DNA of 35,133 nt from Motiliproteus sp. (GCA_026196225.1 JAPHRD010000087.1:1-35133); one strand, 5' to 3'; shown: positions 1 to 7,836, counted from the first letter of the stretch. Numbers and translations: made by a program. The notes: a model not told the origin generated them from the sequence alone.

Positions 1-2118
1 AATTTCTATGGTGGAGATGTTGATTTATCTACGGTTGAAGTACTGAACATCGACGGCATAGAAGGAGGTAACGGTCACGATGTGATCGTAGGTACAGATA
101 GTATTCAGGATTACAGCGGCGGCGGTGGTGACGATACCTTTGTGCTTAGTCCCGGAGGCTCAATGTTCTCACACTATGACGGTGGAGAAGGATTTGACCG
201 GATAATTGCAAATACTGGTGATGAGAGTATCAAAGTTCGGTCGGTTACGGGAATCGAAGAGATTAATGGAGGGGCAACTTCCAAAACCATCGTTGGGTCT
301 ATAAGTGGTGATAATTTAGATTTTTCTTCTACTACGTTACTTAATATAGGCGAGATTAGAGGTGAGGGCGGTTACGACACAATTATAGGGTCTTCTTCCG
401 ACGACACTATAAATGGTGGAAGCGGCTGGAATACGCTCAATGGTGGGGCAGGAGACGATACTTTTATTGCTTCCAATGCGGCCTATGACTGGATTTATGG
501 TGGTGTGGGATTTGATATCCTACTTGGCGATCAAGGGGACGACGTTATTGGTCTAACTGATATCGATAGTGTCGAGCGGATTGATGGTGGTGGTGGAATT
601 AACTTCATTCAAGGAGGTTGGCGCCAAGATACATTGGACTTTTCTGCCACGGAAGTACTGAATATTGAAGGATTTAAATTGTTGGGAGGCAATGATCTCT
701 TTATAGGGAGTGAAGGTGCTGATGTAATTGACGGAGGTAGCGGTCTTAACACCCTCGCTGGAGGAGGCGGAGATGACATTTTTGTCAATACAGGAAATGG
801 ATTTGATGCATTAGATGGTGGTGATGGATTTGACACTCTCGTAGGTTCTACAGGTGACGATCATCTAGGAGTAAGTAGCCTCACATCGATTGAGCGAATT
901 GATGGGGGAGAGGGCTACAACGTTGTCAAAGGCAATCAATTTAGCAACACTCTCGATTTTTCAACCATAGAGTTGATTAATGTTGATTTGATTGATGGTG
1001 GAAGCGGAAGTGACACCATTATCGGCACCTCATATAGCGATTACATAGATGGAGGTAGTGGCTTTAACCAGATAAATGGCGGAGGCGGTGATGATGTCTT
1101 CGTTGCTGGAGTTGGTGGGCATGACAAGCTAACAGGTGGTGATGGGTTTGATACTGTATTAGGCACCGATGCGGATGATGAGATCGGCCTTTGGGGCTTT
1201 GCGGTGGATAATAGTGTTGAACGTATAGATGGGGGGAGTGGGCACAATCGAATCCAGGGTTCCTATCTCAGTGAGACCTTCGACTTCTCCAATACCGAAC
1301 TAATCAATATCACCGAAATTGATGGTGGTAATGGTTATGACACCATTATTGGTACCGCTAGCGATGATACTATCCTTGGAGGCAGTGGCTGGAATACTCT
1401 CAATGGTGGTGCGGGCAATGATATATTTCTTGCATCGGCTGGATCTTATGACTGGGTAGATGGTGGTGAAGGATTTGACCAATTGTTGGGCGGTGAAGGC
1501 GATGACGTAATTGGAATAACTGAGCTGACAAGTATTGAACGCATTGATGGGGGAGGCGGTAAAAATACGCTTGTTGGCGGTTATCGTGCTGAAACCTTTG
1601 ATTTTTCTGATTTGGAAGTTATCAATATCCATGAAATTGACGGTGGTAGTGGCAATGACACCATTATTGGAAGTGTAGACGATGAGACAATAGTGGGTGG
1701 GACTGGAAATGACCAGCTTAGCGGTCGTGGTGGTAGTGATACTTATCGGATACAGCAGGGTGAAGGTGCAGATTTCATAGACAATAAAGCCGTTGAGGAT
1801 TCTGCTGAAAATGACCTGCTTCTATTAGAGAATATTGGTAAAGCGGATCTGTGGTTTAGCCAAAATGGCGATGATTTAGTAATTGATTTTGCTGAGAGCG
1901 TTCAACGGATTACCGTAAATGATTGGTACATGGGAGATAGTCAGAAGATAGATCAAATTATTACCGATGTTGATGCAATTGTACGTGACGGTATTGAGCA
2001 ATTGGTAGCTGCGATGGCTGCATTTGGAGCTCCTATCGGAGGCGAAGTGCAATTAAGCGATGAAGATAGAGCGCAAGTTGATCAGGCTATAGCTGTCCAT
2101 TGGCAAACAAACGCATAA
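1..2118 (+). CDS. RTX-type repeat protein, C-terminal part (5' end outside window)
   Basis: The frame is open from base 1, so this is the 3' end of a longer gene. The visible 705 residues are almost entirely a glycine- and aspartate-rich array. Units start at LDFS/FDFS (nt 316, 634, 952, 1279, 1597) with a period of 106, 106, 109 and 106 residues, and an earlier unit begins near nt 19. Each unit holds GGxGxD-type nonapeptides (for example GGSGWNTLNGGAGDD), the calcium-binding beta-roll of haemolysin-type RTX proteins. After the last unit (from about nt 1740) comes the non-repetitive tail typical of RTX proteins (LWFSQNGDDLVIDF, then ITVNDWY), followed by an acidic C-terminus ending HWQTNA. 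Family knowledge: such proteins are exported by type I secretion with an uncleaved C-terminal signal and fold in extracellular calcium. Adhesin, enzyme or bacteriocin cannot be decided without the N-terminus, and no secretion genes are visible. Confidence 0.88.
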   Translation, partial: NFYGGDVDLSTVEVLNIDGIEGGNGHDVIVGTDSIQDYSGGGGDDTFVLSPGGSMFSHYDGGEGFDRIIANTGDESIKVRSVTGIEEINGGATSKTIVGSISGDNLDFSSTTLLNIGEIRGEGGYDTIIGSSSDDTINGGSGWNTLNGGAGDDTFIASNAAYDWIYGGVGFDILLGDQGDDVIGLTDIDSVERIDGGGGINFIQGGWRQDTLDFSATEVLNIEGFKLLGGNDLFIGSEGADVIDGGSGLNTLAGGGGDDIFVNTGNGFDALDGGDGFDTLVGSTGDDHLGVSSLTSIERIDGGEGYNVVKGNQFSNTLDFSTIELINVDLIDGGSGSDTIIGTSYSDYIDGGSGFNQINGGGGDDVFVAGVGGHDKLTGGDGFDTVLGTDADDEIGLWGFAVDNSVERIDGGSGHNRIQGSYLSETFDFSNTELINITEIDGGNGYDTIIGTASDDTILGGSGWNTLNGGAGNDIFLASAGSYDWVDGGEGFDQLLGGEGDDVIGITELTSIERIDGGGGKNTLVGGYRAETFDFSDLEVINIHEIDGGSGNDTIIGSVDDETIVGGTGNDQLSGRGGSDTYRIQQGEGADFIDNKAVEDSAENDLLLLENIGKADLWFSQNGDDLVIDFAESVQRITVNDWYMGDSQKIDQIITDVDAIVRDGIEQLVAAMAAFGAPIGGEVQLSDEDRAQVDQAIAVHWQTNA
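316..1596 (+). repeat. Four tandem 318/327-bp coding repeats
   Basis: Four consecutive long units inside the RTX gene start at 316, 634, 952 and 1279. Three are 318 bp and the third is 327 bp. Each starts with [LF]DFS, passes through IDGG-type RTX turns, a GGSGxNxxNGG block and a SVERIDGG or SIERIDGG block, and ends just before the next [LF]DFS. The third unit carries three extra residues near its VERIDGG block. A partial unit precedes the array (from about nt 19) and another follows it (from 1597). The DNA copies have diverged, so the array is not a recent amplification. Confidence 0.85.
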
Positions 2119-2120
2119 AA

Positions 2121-2148
2121 GCAAGTGAGTAATTCACTTGCTTTTTTT
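2121..2148 (+). terminator. Rho-independent terminator of the RTX gene
   Basis: Three bases after the TAA stop there is a perfect 8-bp stem (GCAAGTGA at 2121-2128, TCACTTGC at 2134-2141) with a 5-nt loop, followed directly by seven T (2142-2148). This is a textbook intrinsic terminator on the plus strand and it ends the RTX transcript. Confidence 0.92.
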
Positions 2149-2250
2149 GGTTGGGTCTGTATTACGTGAAATGTAACCCTCCCCTAAAATTGGACCATTG
2201 ATAATTAGAGTTCTTCGGCATAATGCAGCGATGCGAAAGGAGAACGGACG

Positions 2251-2544
2251 ATGCGCAAAACACGGTTCACGGAAGCCCAGATCGTACAGATTTTGAAGTC
2301 AGTCGAAGGCGGCCGGATGGTTAAGGATGTCTGTCGTGAGAACGGTGTTTCCGACGCCACCTACTACAATTGGAAAGCCAAGTATGGCGGCATGGAGGCC
2401 TCTGATATTAAGCGGCTAAAAGCGCTGGAAGATGAGAATCGAAGGCTCAAGCAGATGTTTGCGGACCTGAGCCTTGAAAACCGAGCGCTTAAAGACGTTA
2501 TCGAAAAGAGCTTTGAAGCCAGCAGACAAACGCGGACTCATTGA
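2251..2544 (+). CDS. IS3-family transposase OrfA (helix-turn-helix)
   Basis: A 97-residue protein with the classic OrfA layout. An HTH_8-type DNA-binding domain (RKTRFTEAQIVQILKSVEGG, then VCRENGVSDATYYNWKAKYGG) is followed by a leucine-zipper-like coiled coil (from about residue 52, LKALEDENRRLKQMF) that mediates oligomerisation. The ATG at 2251 follows an AAAGGAGAA ribosome-binding site. OrfA binds the terminal repeats and is normally fused to OrfB by ribosomal frameshifting. Here the OrfB frame is +1 relative to OrfA with a 71-bp overlap (2474-2544). OrfA looks intact, but without a working OrfB the element is probably immobile unless helped in trans. Confidence 0.9.
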   Translation: MRKTRFTEAQIVQILKSVEGGRMVKDVCRENGVSDATYYNWKAKYGGMEASDIKRLKALEDENRRLKQMFADLSLENRALKDVIEKSFEASRQTRTH

Positions 2545-3369
2545 TTACTTACGCGGTAGCCACGGGCTAAGCATCAGAGCGGCACGCAATGCTCTGTGCC
2601 TGAGCCGGTCGGTGTACCACTACCAACTCGATGCCTCGCGTGAAGATCCAGTAATTGATGTGCTGCTGGCGTTGACCGATAAATACCCTCGGTATGGGTT
2701 CAGGAAGCTATTTAAGGTCTTGAGACGCCAGGGGAATGAATGGAATCATAAGCGGGTTTACCGCGTTTACTGTTTGCTCAAGCTCAAGCTCAAGCTGAAA
2801 CGGAAGGGGAGAAGCGGCTGCCGAACAGAAATCCACAGTCCCTTTGCGTTCCTGAGCTGGCAAACCACTGCTGGTCGATCGACTTCATGGCAGACAGCCT
2901 ACGTTGTGGTCGACGCTTCAGGACATTCAATGTGGTTGATGACTTTAACCGCGAAGCGCTGGCAATCGATATAGACCTGAATTTGCCGGCCCCGCGAGTA
3001 ATACGAACGCTGGATCGTGCGGCCGCTTGGCGGATCTATTCAACAATGCTTCGCATGGATAACGGATCGGAGTTTATTTCGGGGTCACTTGCTGAATGGG
3101 CTGAGGAGCATGGCGTGAAACTGGAGTTCATCAAACCCGGAAAGCCAACTCAGAACTCGTACATCGAGCGCTTCAATCGGACCTATCGAACAGAGGTGTT
3201 GGATTTTTACTTGTTCTCTCGGCTGTCGGAAGTGCGAGAGATCACGGATAACTGGTTGCGCGAATACAACGAAGAGCGGCCTCATGAGTCACTCGGTGAC
3301 CTGACTCCCGGGGAGTACCTGGTGATACACGAAAAAGGCCAGGTGAACTCTAAAAGCCAATGGCACTAA
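2474..3369 (+). pseudogene. IS3-family transposase OrfB (DDE integrase), frameshifted
   Basis: The N-terminal half lies in one frame (from 2474: KPADKRGLIDYLRGSHGLS, then SRYGFRKLF-type HTH_21 sequence at YPRYGFRKLFKVL, NHKRVYRVY). Around nt 2795-2812 the homology moves to a second frame (KRLPNRNPQ, then WSIDFMADSL), which runs on to 3369. The change fits a one-base loss in or near the GGGG/AAGC tract at about 2805-2812. The catalytic triad is still legible: D in WSIDFM, D in RMDNGSE, E in YIERFNRTYR, with the usual C-terminal ERPHESLGDLTPGEY. Just before the break, the 6-bp repeat AAGCTC gives KLKLKLK. The first frame ends out of register at 2974, so no full-length transposase can be made without a second frameshift. 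Confidence 0.85.
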
Positions 3370-3513
3370 AACAGGGAGGTTTACACATAGAGGTCGGTGT
3401 GTGACGTTGTTAGCCATGTCTCAGATTTGTTCTAAGTATTTGATAAGTTGGAAGTACAATTATGTTAAGTTAATAGTGGTCTCTCAGCAATCTACGGAAA
3501 GGTTGTCGCTATT

Positions 3514-3522
3514 TGCTAAAAT
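3514..3522 (+). promoter_or_regulatory. Possible extended -10 promoter for the patatin gene
   Basis: TGCTAAAAT at 3514-3522 matches an extended -10 element (TGnTATAAT, one mismatch). It would place the transcription start near 3530 and give a leader of about 60 nt before the ATG at 3590. There is no convincing -35. It lies between the insertion sequence and the gene. Confidence 0.3.
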
Positions 3523-3589
3523 TCGGCAATGCTACCCAAACCTGTCAGCAGGTGATTTAATAAGTATCTATTTGGGCGGTGACATTAGG

Positions 3590-4462
3590 ATGAGTTTGAT
3601 AAACACAAAAATGGTCCCGGTTCTGGCAGGAGGTGGTAGTCGTTTGCCAGCCCATATTGGTGTATTGGCGGCGTTAGAAGAATTGGGAGTAGAGTTCCCC
3701 GACTTGGTCGGTGTTTCTGGAGGGAGTATCGTGGGTGCTTTATACGCTTGCGGTCATCCTCTAAAAAGTATAAGAGCAATAGCAGAAGAGACTGATTTTA
3801 GCCAGTTTCTTGATCAGTCTTTATACAGTTTGTTGCGTACAGGCGGCCTTTCAACAGGCGATAGATTTGAGGAATGGGCTGATGACAAGCTTAAAGGTGT
3901 TCGGTTTAAGGATTTAGATAGGCGTTTTCATGTAGTTGCAACTGATGTTCGATCAGGTTTGCCAGTAATATTTGATAGCGACCGTACGCCGGATGTGCGT
4001 GTATCCCAGGCGGTTCGATTTTCAATGTCTATCCCTATACTTTTTAGTTTTAAAGAATTTAAAGAACATTTGATGGTGGATGGTAGTATTTTATCCGAAG
4101 ATGCACTTCAACGAGATTGGGCTGGAGATGGCTCCCCTGTTGTTGTGTTCAGGCTGAGAAGTGTGCAGGCGGCAGAAAAAGCTAAAAGCATGCCGCTTTT
4201 TCCTCTGAAAAGTTATCTGGCGCTGCTCATTCGAACCTTCATGACCACCATGTCGAGAGAGTATATAAACGAGAGTTTTTGGCATTCAACAGTGGTTATT
4301 CATACCGGCAATGTTTCTCCGATAGAGTTCAAGCTGTCTTCTCGACAGAAAGATGAGCTGTTTCATGCAGGGTACGAAACGGCTCTAAAAATTGTTCCGA
4401 TGAAGCTTTCTAGGGTTTTAAAGCATCCAGGTACAGCTGAAAAAATAGCCAATATGGAGTAG
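3590..4462 (+). CDS. Patatin-like phospholipase / lipid acyl hydrolase
   Basis: A 290-residue patatin-domain protein. All landmarks of the Ser-Asp dyad are present: a glycine-rich oxyanion segment (AGGGSRLPAHIG, residues 13-24), the nucleophile elbow GVSGG (Ser43) and the aspartate in MVDGS (Asp164). Family members cleave acyl esters of phospholipids or neutral lipids, mostly at membranes. There is no signal peptide, so a cytoplasmic or membrane-associated enzyme is expected. The frame is open upstream to 3401, but that extension has no patatin similarity and starts 16 bp from the insertion sequence, so the ATG at 3590 just before the conserved core is preferred. It converges with the deacetylase gene (20 bp between stops). 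The substrate cannot be inferred. Confidence 0.85.
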   Translation: MSLINTKMVPVLAGGGSRLPAHIGVLAALEELGVEFPDLVGVSGGSIVGALYACGHPLKSIRAIAEETDFSQFLDQSLYSLLRTGGLSTGDRFEEWADDKLKGVRFKDLDRRFHVVATDVRSGLPVIFDSDRTPDVRVSQAVRFSMSIPILFSFKEFKEHLMVDGSILSEDALQRDWAGDGSPVVVFRLRSVQAAEKAKSMPLFPLKSYLALLIRTFMTTMSREYINESFWHSTVVIHTGNVSPIEFKLSSRQKDELFHAGYETALKIVPMKLSRVLKHPGTAEKIANME

Positions 4463-4482
4463 GTTTTTCAATTCTATTGTAT

Positions 4483-5346
4483 TTAAATAGCTGCTACTTG
4501 CTTGATTGAATATGATTCTTTTACTGATGAGATGGTATCCCATTCAAAATCAGTCACCAGATTTTCCAAGCGTGATTGGGTCTTATTTAAATTGATATAG
4601 TGTCTAAAGCGAGACTTTAGAGGGGCATTGGTGACTCTAGGTTGGTTCGGATCCAGCTCCCAAGGATGCATGTAGAATATAACAGGTCCATCTAGTTGTT
4701 CTCTGGCTGTTTTCAGGGCCCATTTAGATAGTTGGTAGGGGTAAAGTCTAAAATACCCACCGCCGGCACATGGCCAACGTCGGTTAAGTAATTGTAGGGT
4801 GGTTACCGGTAATTCTTCTAAGCCGTTCTGCCATAAAAAAGGTGTTCGGGGGGCGTTGGGCATCCCATATAGATCGTGTGGTACAGGGTTTACGCTTGAA
4901 CTGTAAATGTAGCCGGCTTCTTTGAGTTCGTCGACTGCCCAAAGGGTTTTAGGGGATAAGGAAAAGCTGGGGGCTCTATAGCCGATTACCTTTGACCCGG
5001 AAAGATCTTCTAGCATCTTCTTAGAGTCGCTAATATCTGCTTTAAATTCGTCGCGGGTAAGGTTGATTAGTCGTTGGTGATTGAAACCGTGACTAGCAAC
5101 TTCGTGCCCTTGTTGGGTTATTGATTTCACCAAGTTAGGGAAGCGTTTTGCAATCCAGCCAAGAATAAAAAATGTTGCTTTTGTGCTGCGATTTGAATCG
5201 AGTAACTCTAGGATGAGGTCAACATTAGCTTCTGTCCGTTGTTCTAGATTATCCCAGTTTTCAGGTTGTATCTGTTTTTCAAAAGCAGATACATGAAAGT
5301 AGTCTTCAATATCAAAAGACAGGGCAAAAGAACGGTTGCTGTTCAA
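4483..5346 (-). CDS. XrtA-system polysaccharide deacetylase (NodB-like, DUF3473-type)
   Basis: A 287-residue carbohydrate esterase 4 type protein of the subfamily found in exosortase A loci. Visible motifs: SFDIEDYFHV (Asp12, Asp15), HGFNH (metal ligands His86 and His90), GYRAPSFS (Arg124) and the late FYMHPWE (His227). The WPCAGGGYFRLYP segment and the region after it match the C-terminal extension of this subfamily. It should remove acetyl groups from the exopolysaccharide or its precursor. The start is TTG at 5346: an in-frame TAA lies three codons upstream, there is no ATG before the first motif, and AGAGG sits 10 nt upstream. It is separated from the export operon by about 13 kb, whereas in many genomes it lies beside it. 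It is transcribed away from the ThiF-like gene. Confidence 0.9.
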   Translation of the reverse strand: MNSNRSFALSFDIEDYFHVSAFEKQIQPENWDNLEQRTEANVDLILELLDSNRSTKATFFILGWIAKRFPNLVKSITQQGHEVASHGFNHQRLINLTRDEFKADISDSKKMLEDLSGSKVIGYRAPSFSLSPKTLWAVDELKEAGYIYSSSVNPVPHDLYGMPNAPRTPFLWQNGLEELPVTTLQLLNRRWPCAGGGYFRLYPYQLSKWALKTAREQLDGPVIFYMHPWELDPNQPRVTNAPLKSRFRHYINLNKTQSRLENLVTDFEWDTISSVKESYSIKQVAAI

Positions 5347-5375
5347 CGTTGATTAACCTCTTTTAATGGGGTTTC

Positions 5376-5399
5376 GGTACTTACTAAAGGATAAGTACC
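5376..5399. repeat. 8-bp inverted repeat in the divergent promoter region
   Basis: GGTACTTA (5376-5383) and TAAGTACC (5392-5399) form a perfect dyad with an 8-nt spacer. It lies about 30 bp upstream of the deacetylase start and 160 bp upstream of the ThiF-like gene. There is no T-tract on either side, so an operator or a leader hairpin is more likely than a terminator. Confidence 0.45.
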
Positions 5400-5560
5400 C
5401 TTGAATTCAGCTGGTGGTCTTTTCAAGGATTGCTCAACTGATAGATCGGTATTGGTTTACGTATAGTATCAGAGTACATAATCTTTTGAGTTGATGAATT
5501 ACCATCTATAGTTTACTTCGGATTGCTTGGAATGTTGCTTTTTCTATGGGCAATGCATAA

Positions 5561-6436
5561 ATGGAGATTATCAGAAAAATGTTTAACTACAATGATGCTT
5601 TTTCCAGAAATATTGGTTGGGTCACTGATTCTGAGCAGGAGTGTCTGAAGAATGCACGGGTTGCCATTGCTGGAGCAGGAGGCGTAGGGAGTGTTCATGC
5701 GCTTACGTTGGCAAGGCTGGGGATTGGCAATTTTAACCTGGCAGATTTTGATGAGTTTGATGTCCATAATTTTAATCGTCAAGCTGGCGCTTTTATGTCC
5801 ACTGTGGGCAGGCCCAAGGTTCAGGTGATGGGTGCGATGGTTAGGGATATCAATCCAGAAGCTGATATAAAGCTGTTTGAGGAAGGTGTTACTGCAGAAA
5901 ATCTTGAGAACTTTCTGGCTGGTGTTGATATTTATGTAGACAGCCTTGATTTTTTCGCACTGGAGGCTAGAAAAATGCTTTTCGCTGAGTGTGAAAAGCA
6001 AGGGATTCCCATTGTGACGGTAGCTCCGCTGGGAATGGGGGCTGCTATGCTGGTGTTTATGGAAGGCTCTATGGGGTTCCAAGAGTATTTCGGGTTTGAA
6101 GGCCAAAGCGAAGAAGATCAGTTAATTAGTTTTCTAGTCGGGTTATCACCAAGCTTGCCGCAAAGATCATATCTAGTTGATCCAACAAGAGTAGATTTTC
6201 ACGCCCAGAAAGGCCCTTCGACTGGAATGGCTGTGCAGCTATGTTCGGGATTGGCTGGTACCACTGTTTTAAAAATATTACTCAACAGAGGGGAGGTTGT
6301 AAAAGCGCCAAGAGGGTTGCATTTTGATGCATACAAAAACTCGTTGAGTAAGACTTGGCGGCCATTGGGTTCTAAAAATCCAATCCAATGGCTGGCGCGC
6401 AAAGTTGTGAAAATGAAGATTTCAGGTCAGGGCTAG
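5561..6436 (+). CDS. ThiF/MoeB/E1-like adenylyltransferase
   Basis: A 291-residue protein with the E1 fold. The Rossmann loop GAGGVGS (38-44) is followed by DFDEFDVHNFNRQ (62-74), which holds the Asp, Asn and Arg that bind ATP-Mg. Lys86 (RPKVQVM) and Asp126 (YVDSLDFF) are also conserved. Adenylation of a C-terminal glycine or carboxylate is therefore expected. The CxxC zinc pairs and the conserved catalytic cysteine of MoeB/ThiF are absent; the only cysteines are at QECLKN, FAECEKQG and QLCSGL. No ubiquitin-like partner, sulfurtransferase or JAB protease is nearby. A second possible start is ATG 5579 (MFNYNDAF), which has GGAG 12 nt upstream and matches the usual family N-terminus. It lies between the deacetylase and the PEP-CTERM gene, so a role in the envelope system is possible but unproven. 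Confidence 0.82.
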   Translation: MEIIRKMFNYNDAFSRNIGWVTDSEQECLKNARVAIAGAGGVGSVHALTLARLGIGNFNLADFDEFDVHNFNRQAGAFMSTVGRPKVQVMGAMVRDINPEADIKLFEEGVTAENLENFLAGVDIYVDSLDFFALEARKMLFAECEKQGIPIVTVAPLGMGAAMLVFMEGSMGFQEYFGFEGQSEEDQLISFLVGLSPSLPQRSYLVDPTRVDFHAQKGPSTGMAVQLCSGLAGTTVLKILLNRGEVVKAPRGLHFDAYKNSLSKTWRPLGSKNPIQWLARKVVKMKISGQG

Positions 6437-6651
6437 GTGTTCATTCGTGCTGCTCTTTTCTTTGGGCGCTACCTGGTGTTTGAATGCTGCTTCGGCGTCA
6501 GTAGCTTATAGATACCGTTTACTATTTGCTTGGTGTCAATGAAATTTACAACGATTAAATTCGTGCTATTCGTAGTTTAGTTTGATAATTCAGGCAATTA
6601 CGAAAAGTGCAGGCAATCGTGTTGGGTTGTTTGCTAATTGAACTAGCTTTA

Positions 6652-6690
6652 TTGTGCCGTTGTTGTGCCGTTGTTGTGCCGTTGTTGTGC
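6652..6690 (+). repeat. 11-bp tandem repeat, 3.5 copies
   Basis: The unit TTGTGCCGTTG is repeated exactly at 6652, 6663 and 6674, with a partial fourth copy (TTGTGC) at 6685-6690. The copies are identical, which suggests recent slippage and possible length variation between strains. It lies outside any gene. Confidence 0.9.
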
Positions 6691-6761
6691 TTGGTGGGGC
6701 GGAACAAAAAGATGTGGGTTATCTTACTTCGGCAATTGTAGAACTCGTCAAATTCAAACAT

Positions 6762-6787
6762 AAAAAAGGGCCCCAAATGGGGCCCTT
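6762..6787 (-). terminator. Terminator of the PEP-CTERM gene
   Basis: On the minus strand, a strong GC-rich stem (GGGCCCC / GGGGCCC, 6768-6774 with 6779-6785, extended by two A-T pairs) with a 4-nt loop is followed by six T (complement of the A-run 6762-6767). It lies 54 bp past the stop of the PEP-CTERM protein gene. The plus strand has only a weak T-run, so it may also partly stop reading from the ThiF side. Confidence 0.88.
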
Positions 6788-6840
6788 CCTTTTTGCACAG
6801 TTACTTCGTGACGGTTACGACCGAAACCTTGTGCCGGGGT

Positions 6841-7773
6841 TTAGGCTTTGCGGCGAGTTGCTGCGCCCAAACCAAACAGACCTAGACCAAGAAGTGCCAG
6901 AGTTCCGGGCTCAGGAATTTCTGCAGTGATTGAACCATCAAGATTGGCTTGACGTACAGCTTGCAGATCATCGTTGCCATTACCGATAATATTATCGGTT
7001 GCATCAACTACGAGTAGCTGATCAGCAGTTGGGATTGGCGGGGCAACGTTTGTGTCCAAGATCAGGCGAGGTAAGTCTCCACCACCGGAGATAACATCTT
7101 CAGCATCGATGAAAGCACCACCTTGCTCGATGAACAGGAAGCCGTCCAGTGCGAAATCGAGGTCGAAGAACAAGTCCAAGTTGGCAACGTTGAGGGTCGA
7201 GCTGGTCAGGGTACCACCCAGCACTTTAGTGCCATCTGCAATAGATCCAAGAGCGCCAGGATTACTGAAGAAAACTTCAAAAGTACCGCCAGTGTAGACC
7301 GGGCCGCCTGCGGTCAGTGTGCCATCAAAATGATACAGAACATCTAGTCCCCAGACGTTAATGAAGCCTTCGTTGTCAGTACCTAATGTTGGTGGTGCTA
7401 GCGGGCTCAGTGCATCAATATCAACCTGTGCTGCTGTGGGTGTTGTTAGGTTAACAGTGGTTAAGCCGTCTAGGGCTGTGCCGCTAGTTGGAATACCCAG
7501 TGCAGCTAATTCGGATGGAATGTTGGTGTCGTAGAATGACCCGCCTACGTCGCTATCATTAAAATCGTAAACAGAGGTAGCTCTAAGCTGGCTAAAGCCA
7601 AACTCATTAAAAATACCGGTTTTGCCATCAGCATCACCCGTTCCGATACCGAATCCAGACAGAATGTCGTACGAGTTGTCGCCTAGATCGATATACATAT
7701 CGCTGGCAGAAGCTCCGGCACTGATTGCGAGGACAGAAGCCGCCAGCGTAGCCTTTGCAAAATTTTTCATCAT
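6841..7773 (-). CDS. PEP-CTERM sorting-domain protein
   Basis: A 310-residue exported protein. It has an N-terminal signal peptide (basic MMKNFAK, hydrophobic core, likely cut after ASA near residue 24). It ends in a textbook PEP-CTERM tripartite signal: PEPGT at 287-291, a hydrophobic span ALLGLGLFGLGAA, then basic RRKA. Family knowledge: exosortase A cleaves such proteins at the PEP motif and they become surface- or matrix-associated, dependent on the exopolysaccharide. The body is acidic, low in lysine, without cysteine, and rich in G, D, T and L; I do not recognise a catalytic domain. The ATG at 7773 has AAGGAAG upstream; a second ATG follows immediately. A sigma-54 promoter (7837-7851) with an upstream box makes it a likely target of PrsK/PrsR. 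Its role could resemble the PEP-CTERM proteins linked to floc formation in Zoogloea, but homology to those was not shown here. Confidence 0.9.
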   Translation of the reverse strand: MMKNFAKATLAASVLAISAGASASDMYIDLGDNSYDILSGFGIGTGDADGKTGIFNEFGFSQLRATSVYDFNDSDVGGSFYDTNIPSELAALGIPTSGTALDGLTTVNLTTPTAAQVDIDALSPLAPPTLGTDNEGFINVWGLDVLYHFDGTLTAGGPVYTGGTFEVFFSNPGALGSIADGTKVLGGTLTSSTLNVANLDLFFDLDFALDGFLFIEQGGAFIDAEDVISGGGDLPRLILDTNVAPPIPTADQLLVVDATDNIIGNGNDDLQAVRQANLDGSITAEIPEPGTLALLGLGLFGLGAATRRKA

Positions 7774-7836
7774 TTTCTTCCTTAGTAAGTGTAATTAGGT
7801 TTCAACATCAGTTGTCGTACCGTCGCCATTAACTAA

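Larger units (their letters stand above)
2172..3385 (+). mobile_element. IS3-family insertion sequence (IS407-like), decayed
   Basis: The element is bounded by imperfect terminal inverted repeats. The left end starts TGTAACCCTCCCC (2172) and the right end, read on the minus strand from 3385, starts TGTAAACCTCCCT. It encodes an IS3-type OrfA and an OrfB with a DDE integrase domain, but OrfB is frameshifted. It sits 23 bp past the RTX terminator and 204 bp before the patatin start. No matching target duplication is evident at the ends as drawn. The group assignment rests on remembered OrfA/OrfB similarity. Confidence 0.85.
6437..6840. other. 404-bp intergenic region between convergent genes
   Basis: This stretch separates the ThiF-like gene from the convergent PEP-CTERM gene. 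It holds an 11-bp tandem repeat (6652-6690) and the hairpin terminator of the PEP-CTERM gene (6762-6787). The rest is AT-rich with no convincing gene; short open frames have no ribosome-binding site or recognisable protein. Confidence 0.6.

Noticed and set aside
82-2118. GTG at 82 as a true start of the RTX gene
   Set aside because: The frame is open upstream to base 1 and the same repeat pattern continues across it, so the gene starts outside the window.
3401-3589. N-terminal extension of the patatin frame
   Set aside because: No patatin similarity, begins 16 bp after the insertion sequence, and the conserved core starts right after ATG 3590.
6654-6929. Open frame rich in cysteine and valine at its start
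   Set aside because: The start is encoded by the 11-bp repeat and the rest runs through the terminator and antisense to the PEP-CTERM gene.
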